In this document: one piece after another, positions 60,176 through 64,000 of the stretch
Layout: every line of letters begins with the position of its first letter
How positions within the stretch are numbered: position 1 is the first letter of the stretch
Assembly (NCBI GenBank): GCA_021736445.1
Contig: JAIPGA010000002.1
Location: 1-64,000, forward strand
Direction: 5' to 3'
Source: Synergistales bacterium
GTDB taxonomy: Bacteria > Synergistota > Synergistia > Synergistales > Aminiphilaceae
DNA: 64,000 bases
The notes under the pieces: model-generated
The model's database searches: none
What the model was told of the DNA's origin: nothing
What the model saw: the letters and a program-made list of their open reading frames with translations, nothing else
Made by a program: the position numbers and the translations under genes

Positions 60176-61061
60176 GGGTCCCGCCCCCTTTGCCGAAGGT
60201 TTTCCGCAGCAGACTCCGGGCCAGACTCTGCTCCCCCAGCAGGCCCCCGGGCTGGAAGCGTATCATCAACAGAAGGAGCGCTGCGTAGAGAAACATCCGG
60301 TAATCGGTCAGCGGCCGGAAGACCTCCGGAAGGATCCCCAGCACCGCAGCCCCGAGGACCGGCCCCCAGAGCGTGCCCATCCCTCCGAGAACCAGAATGG
60401 AAAGCAGCTGTACCGATACGGGAAAAGCGAAATCCGAGGGGCTGACAAAGTGCATGTAATGGGCGTACAGAGCCCCACCCAGTCCGGCCATCGCGGTTCC
60501 CACCACAAAGGCGAGCAGCTTGAAGCGCACCGGCGAGATCCCCATGCTGGAGGCGGCGGTTTCGTCTTCACGGATAGCCGCACAGGCCAGTCCCGCCCAG
60601 CATCTTGTAAACCACCAGCAGACCAGCAGCACCAGTGCAAGACCGGCGAGGCAGAGCAGGAGAAACCCGTTGCCCCGGAGTGTGGTTCCCAGAAACGAGA
60701 TGGAGGGGATTCCCCCGAGCCCCATCGCTCCACCGAGGAAGGGTACGTAGTTGAATGTGGCGACCACGATGAAGTTGATGCCGATGGTGGTGATGGCCAG
60801 GAAGTCCTCTTTCAATCTCAGGCTGGGAAGGCCGAGAAGAAGCCCCATCAATCCCGTGATCAGCAACACCACGGGAAGGGCCACCCAAAAGGACAGCCCC
60901 ACCTTGGCTGACAGAACGGCGGCCGCATAGGCACCGATACCGAAGAATGCGGCGTGACCGAGGGAGATCTGTCCTGCGAACCCGACAATGACATTGAGTC
61001 CGCAGGCGACGATTGCCTGGATGGTGAACAGTGTTGTGAGCGTCACGACATAGCTACTCAT
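60168..61061 (-). CDS. livM: Liv-type ABC transporter permease (LivM)
   Basis: Inner-membrane permease of the transporter. 297 residues with about eight membrane segments. The LivM pattern is clear: GLNVIVGFAGQISLGHAAFF near residues 21-40, LPSLRLKEDFLAITTIGINF near 74-93, LACAAIREDETAASSMGISP near 160-179 (the cytoplasmic EAA-like loop), AMAGLGGALYAHYMHFVSPS near 194-213 and LVLGGMGTLWGPVLGAAVLG near 225-244. It starts 12 bases after livH and overlaps livG. Confidence 0.93.
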   Translation of the reverse strand: MSSYVVTLTTLFTIQAIVACGLNVIVGFAGQISLGHAAFFGIGAYAAAVLSAKVGLSFWVALPVVLLITGLMGLLLGLPSLRLKEDFLAITTIGINFIVVATFNYVPFLGGAMGLGGIPSISFLGTTLRGNGFLLLCLAGLALVLLVCWWFTRCWAGLACAAIREDETAASSMGISPVRFKLLAFVVGTAMAGLGGALYAHYMHFVSPSDFAFPVSVQLLSILVLGGMGTLWGPVLGAAVLGILPEVFRPLTDYRMFLYAALLLLMIRFQPGGLLGEQSLARSLLRKTFGKGGGTHE

Positions 61062-61073
61062 ACCGATGCCCTC

Positions 61074-61937
61074 CTACTTGCGAACGAAGAGTCCCTGCGG
61101 CCGCCACAGCAGGACAAGGATCATGATGATAAAGGCCAGTGCGTTCCTTGGAAGAGGGATGCCCGCATAGCCGATCAGCAGGGTCTCCCCTACGCCTAAC
61201 AGGATGGCTGCGATGACGGCCCCCGGCACCGAACCGAGTCCCCCCACGACAATCAGGGCCAGTGTCTTGTAGGCTGGGACCGCACCCATGGTGGGATAGA
61301 CCTGGTTGTAGTGGATGCCCACCAGGATGCCTGCCACCGCGGCCACAGCCGAGCCGATCATGAAGGTGACGTCAACGATGGCATGGCTGTTGATCCCGTT
61401 GGCACTGGCGGTATCCATGTCCTGGGAGGCTGCCCGCATGGCCAGCCCCAGCTCCGTTCTGGTGGTGAGAAACCAGAGGAGGACAAGCACCACCGCCGTC
61501 ACCACGTAGACCGTGGCCAGGGAAGAGGAGATCCTGATGCCCAGCAGGGTGACCCCCGGCACCGGAAGGGGGGCGTCGAAGGATTGGATATAGGGGCCGG
61601 CCACCAGTCTGCAGAGTTCCTGAATGCCGATAAGCAGCGCGATACTGCTGATAAGAGGAACAAAGGGCGGGAAGGAGAGCAGCGGGAAATAGACAAGCCG
61701 TTCGATCAGCACCCCGAGCACCGCGCAGCCGGCCATGCTGACCAGTACCCCCAGCCAGAGATTCCCTGTGGCCGAGAATACGCCCAGACCGATGTAGGCC
61801 CCTACAGTGTAGACAGCGGCGTGGGCGATGTGAAGGATCCGCATGATTCCGTATACAAGAGCAAGCCCCAGGGTGATAAGGGCATAGGTGGATCCGACGC
61901 CGATACCATTGAGCAGTTGTTCCAGGAACAGTTGCAT
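61074..61937 (-). CDS. livH: Liv-type ABC transporter permease (LivH)
   Basis: Partner permease of LivM. 287 residues with about eight membrane segments. Motifs: LLNGIGVGSTYALITLGLAL near residues 8-27, YGIMRILHIAHAAVYTVGAY near 29-48, LAMRAASQDMDTASANGINS near 172-191 (cytoplasmic loop) and ALIVVGGLGSVPGAVIAAIL near 240-259. A GAGGTG ribosome-binding site precedes ATG 61937. It is the first transporter gene after hutH, with an 80-base gap. Confidence 0.93.
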   Translation of the reverse strand: MQLFLEQLLNGIGVGSTYALITLGLALVYGIMRILHIAHAAVYTVGAYIGLGVFSATGNLWLGVLVSMAGCAVLGVLIERLVYFPLLSFPPFVPLISSIALLIGIQELCRLVAGPYIQSFDAPLPVPGVTLLGIRISSSLATVYVVTAVVLVLLWFLTTRTELGLAMRAASQDMDTASANGINSHAIVDVTFMIGSAVAAVAGILVGIHYNQVYPTMGAVPAYKTLALIVVGGLGSVPGAVIAAILLGVGETLLIGYAGIPLPRNALAFIIMILVLLWRPQGLFVRK

Positions 61938-62017
61938 GTCTTTTCACCTCGTTGCGTTCGAAACGATTTGGTTCCGCGCTGTCGCCGGATATGTCCTGCG
62001 AAGGGGCATCCAGGGGC

Positions 62018-63544
62018 CTACTCGAGTTCGCCGATTTGTGCTTCCACCGCCTCTGTGACCGCACCCTCCCGGACGAGGCGGAGCGCCTGGTCGATCAGCG
62101 TGTACATGCATGTATCCTCCTCGATGAAGGGGATTTCCTTCCTGACCCTGCGGTGGGCGGCGTCTGCCCCCTTGCCTGGAGCGAGAGGGCGACTGAAGTC
62201 GATGCCCTGGGCTGCGCAGAGCAGCTCTATGGCGAGGGCCTTCCGGGTGTTCCCCAGAATCTCCATCGCTTTCCGTGCGGCGTGCATGCCCATGGAGACG
62301 TGATCTTCCTGATTGGCCGAGGTGGGGATGCTGTCCACCGAGGCAGGATGGGCGAGCACCTTGTTCTCCGAAACGAGGGCCGCGCTGACGTATTGGGGTA
62401 TCATGAAACCGCTGTTCAGACCACTGTTTTGGATCAAAAACGGCGGAAGCCCCGAAAGCTTATGGTCCACCAGGCGTGCCACCCGTCGTTCCGAGATGTT
62501 GGCGAACTCGGCCATGGCGATCCCCAGGTAATCCATGGAGATGGCGATAGGCTGTCCGTGGAAGTTGCCGCCGCTGATCGCCTCTTCGGAAGAGGGGAAG
62601 ATCAGCGGGTTATCGGTCACCGAGTTGATCTCGATTCCGATTTTCTGATGCACAAAATCCAGGGTGTCCCTGCTTGCTCCGTGGACCTGAGGAGCGCAGC
62701 GGAGTGAATAGGCGTCCTGGACGCGATTCCCCTTGTATTCGTCGATGATGTGGCTCCCATCGATGAGACGGCGTATATTGCCTGCCACCCGTCGCTGTCC
62801 GATGTGGGGACGCAATTCGTGGGTCCGTTCGTCAAAGGCGTAGGGGACGCCGTGGAGGGCTTCCAGCGACAGCGAGGCGGTGATATCGGCGGTCTTCGCC
62901 AATTGCAGGGCATCGTAGACAGCCAGAGCTCCTACAGCCGTCATCACTGTGGTGCCGTTGTTGAGGGCCAGTCCTTCCTTCGGCTGCAGTGAAACCGGTT
63001 CCATGCCCGTTTCCCGGAGGGCCTCGGCGGTCTGCATGCGCCTCCCCTTGTAGATCACCTCTCCCAGTCCCAGAAGGGGGATCGCAAGGTGCGACAGCGG
63101 GCAGAGATCGCCGCTGGCGCCCACGGATCCCTGGGCGGGGATAATCGGATGGATCCCCTCGTTGAGGTAGTGTGCCAGCTGCGTTAGTGTAGGGAGGCTG
63201 ATGCCTGAAAAGCCTCTGGTCAGTGTGTTGATCCGCAGCAGCATGGTGGCCCGGGTGATATCCTCAGGCAGTGGTTCTCCCACGCCGCAGGAGTGGCTTT
63301 TCAGGAGATTCTCCTGGAGTCGGGTGCTTTGGTCCTGGGGTATCATCACCGTCGCCAGGTCGCCGAACCCCGTGGTGATGCCGTAGATCACCTTTTCCTG
63401 CTCCACCCAGGAAGAGACCATCTCGGCACCCCGCTGTACAAAGGCTTCTGCGGCAGGGTCGAGTGTGATTGTGTAGCCTTCGCGCGCCACCTTCACGATC
63501 TCGTCAAGCGTCAGCGAGTGGCCGTTCAATTCGATTACAGGCAT
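62018..63544 (-). CDS. hutH: Histidine ammonia-lyase HutH
   Basis: Deaminates histidine to urocanate. 508 residues. The self-forming MIO cofactor triad Ala-Ser-Gly is in GSVGASGDLCPLSHLAI, residues 140-156. Other motifs: YGITTGFGDLATVMIP near 54, QENLLKSHSCGVGEPLP near 77, LALNNGTTVMTAVGALA near 194, SLRCAPQVHGASRDTLDFV near 279 and ISGGNFHGQPIAISMDYLGI near 321. The Tyr in YGITTGFG and Asn in GGNFHGQP are the expected active-site residues. It heads hutH-livHMGFK-hutI, a histidine-use operon. Confidence 0.96.
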   Translation of the reverse strand: MPVIELNGHSLTLDEIVKVAREGYTITLDPAAEAFVQRGAEMVSSWVEQEKVIYGITTGFGDLATVMIPQDQSTRLQENLLKSHSCGVGEPLPEDITRATMLLRINTLTRGFSGISLPTLTQLAHYLNEGIHPIIPAQGSVGASGDLCPLSHLAIPLLGLGEVIYKGRRMQTAEALRETGMEPVSLQPKEGLALNNGTTVMTAVGALAVYDALQLAKTADITASLSLEALHGVPYAFDERTHELRPHIGQRRVAGNIRRLIDGSHIIDEYKGNRVQDAYSLRCAPQVHGASRDTLDFVHQKIGIEINSVTDNPLIFPSSEEAISGGNFHGQPIAISMDYLGIAMAEFANISERRVARLVDHKLSGLPPFLIQNSGLNSGFMIPQYVSAALVSENKVLAHPASVDSIPTSANQEDHVSMGMHAARKAMEILGNTRKALAIELLCAAQGIDFSRPLAPGKGADAAHRRVRKEIPFIEEDTCMYTLIDQALRLVREGAVTEAVEAQIGELE

Positions 63545-63617
63545 CCATTCTCCCCCTTTGTTGTGCTCAATCCATGTCCCGACGCATCCTGTGCCCGATG
63601 TCGGGATCCCCCGGGGT

Positions 63618-64000
63618 TTACCCTGGGGCGGTTACAAAATTGTTTTCCCTACCACAATAGGCACACTGCCCCGATTCGTCAATGTGCAGTTCTCGGACTG
63701 CGAGATTGTCGCGTGCGACAATCTCGCGGCCGCAGCCCCGGCAGTAGGTGCTGCTCTTTCCCCGCATGTTGCCAAGATAGACATAAGCCAGGTATTCGCT
63801 TGCCAGATCGCTGTATTCGTTCATGGTTTCCACCGAAGGGGATTCGCCGTCCCAGTGATATCTGGGAAAGGATCGGCTCAAGTGAAAGGGTATCGCTGGA
63901 GATAGAGCGGCGATCCATTGGATCATGGCCGCGAATTCCGCCCTGCTGTCGTTGATCCCGGGAACGAGAAGATGGGTGACCTCCAGGTGCGTGTCGGAGT
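63618..64000 (-). CDS. AmmeMemoRadiSam-type radical SAM protein (C-terminal part)
   Basis: The gene continues past the right edge; about 127 C-terminal residues are visible. The pattern THLEVTHLLVPGINDSRAEF, then PFHLSRSFPRYHWDG, YVYLGNM, and a C-terminal zinc-ribbon-like pair CRGCGREIVARD and CAYCGREN match radical SAM proteins of the AmmeMemoRadiSam system. The radical SAM Cys cluster itself lies outside the window. The function of this system is not established in detail. A GC-rich inverted repeat (about 63578-63605) follows the stop but lacks a T-run. Confidence 0.85.
   Translation of the reverse strand, partial: SDTHLEVTHLLVPGINDSRAEFAAMIQWIAALSPAIPFHLSRSFPRYHWDGESPSVETMNEYSDLASEYLAYVYLGNMRGKSSTYCRGCGREIVARDNLAVRELHIDESGQCAYCGRENNFVTAPG

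Noticed and set aside
1-64000. CRISPR arrays, insertion sequences, prophage genes, tRNA or rRNA genes
   Set aside because: No direct-repeat arrays, transposase or phage-like proteins, or tRNA-like CCA-ended cloverleafs were seen on reading; the region looks like core chromosome. A tRNA or repeat-finder scan would settle this.

Overview
The window is a gene-dense, roughly 57-60% GC bacterial chromosome segment. It looks like core chromosome: I see no insertion sequence, prophage, CRISPR array, tRNA or rRNA. The gene set suggests a diderm of the Synergistota (Synergistetes) or a close Terrabacteria diderm. The pointers are Firmicutes-like traits (WhiA, YvcK, YaaR, a YerC-type TrpR protein, an LCP protein, an extended L27 precursor with its Prp protease) beside outer-membrane traits (MlaE-MlaF-MlaD with a barrel-like MlaD tail) and amino-acid catabolism (HutH, HutI, a Liv-type ABC transporter). 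The phylum is inferred from gene content, not from a phylogenetic tree.

Layout. 1-8.4 kb (+): division and cell-wall cluster murD(end)-ftsW-murG-murC-murB-ftsQ-ftsA-ftsZ, followed by a SPOR-domain protein. 9.3-14.8 kb (+): molybdenum/tungsten cofactor genes moeA, moeA with a C-terminal periplasmic-binding-like domain, moaA, moaC and a mog-type gene. 14.8-20.2 kb (+): yvcK-whiA-gap-pgk-tpiA. 20.5-30.8 kb (-): hisZ-G-B-H-A-F-IE, then rplU-prp-rpmA from its own promoter, then obgE-nadD-lytR-rsfS ending at a strong terminator. 31.2-33.8 kb (+): a HAD phosphatase, hisC, and a TrpR-family regulator (yerC type). 33.9-37.9 kb (-): cobO-mnmA-lon-like protease. 37.9-40.2 kb (+): hypF. 40.3-54 kb (-): two or more transcription units carrying prfB, an S55 peptidase, mlaE-F-D, tmk, yaaR, holB, a PSP1 protein, ftsY, an unknown gene, a DUF4416 gene, purB and glpX. 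54.1-55.1 kb (+): birA. 55.1-63.5 kb (-): hutH-livHMGFK-hutI and a lipoprotein gene. The right edge holds the C-terminal end of an AmmeMemoRadiSam-type radical SAM gene.

How the genes fit together. Histidine is the recurring theme. A biosynthetic operon (no hisD in the window) diverges from a HAD gene that could supply the missing histidinol-phosphatase. hisC and a TrpR-family protein follow, and a histidine-degradation operon with an embedded amino-acid ABC transporter lies about 30 kb away. Two promoter-associated palindromes share the core TGATATCA, one between hisZ and the HAD gene and one in the hisC leader. Next to the yerC-type gene they suggest a local histidine regulon, which is the most interesting regulatory signal here.

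Other notable points are a programmed +1 frameshift in prfB, the L27 precursor with its dedicated protease gene, a trans-envelope-type MlaD, and tandem moeA paralogs. Several starts are non-ATG (moaC, the PSP1 gene and mlaD on TTG; murG, ftsA, tpiA, nadD, hisA, purB and the lipoprotein on GTG), most of them chosen from ribosome-binding-site spacing.
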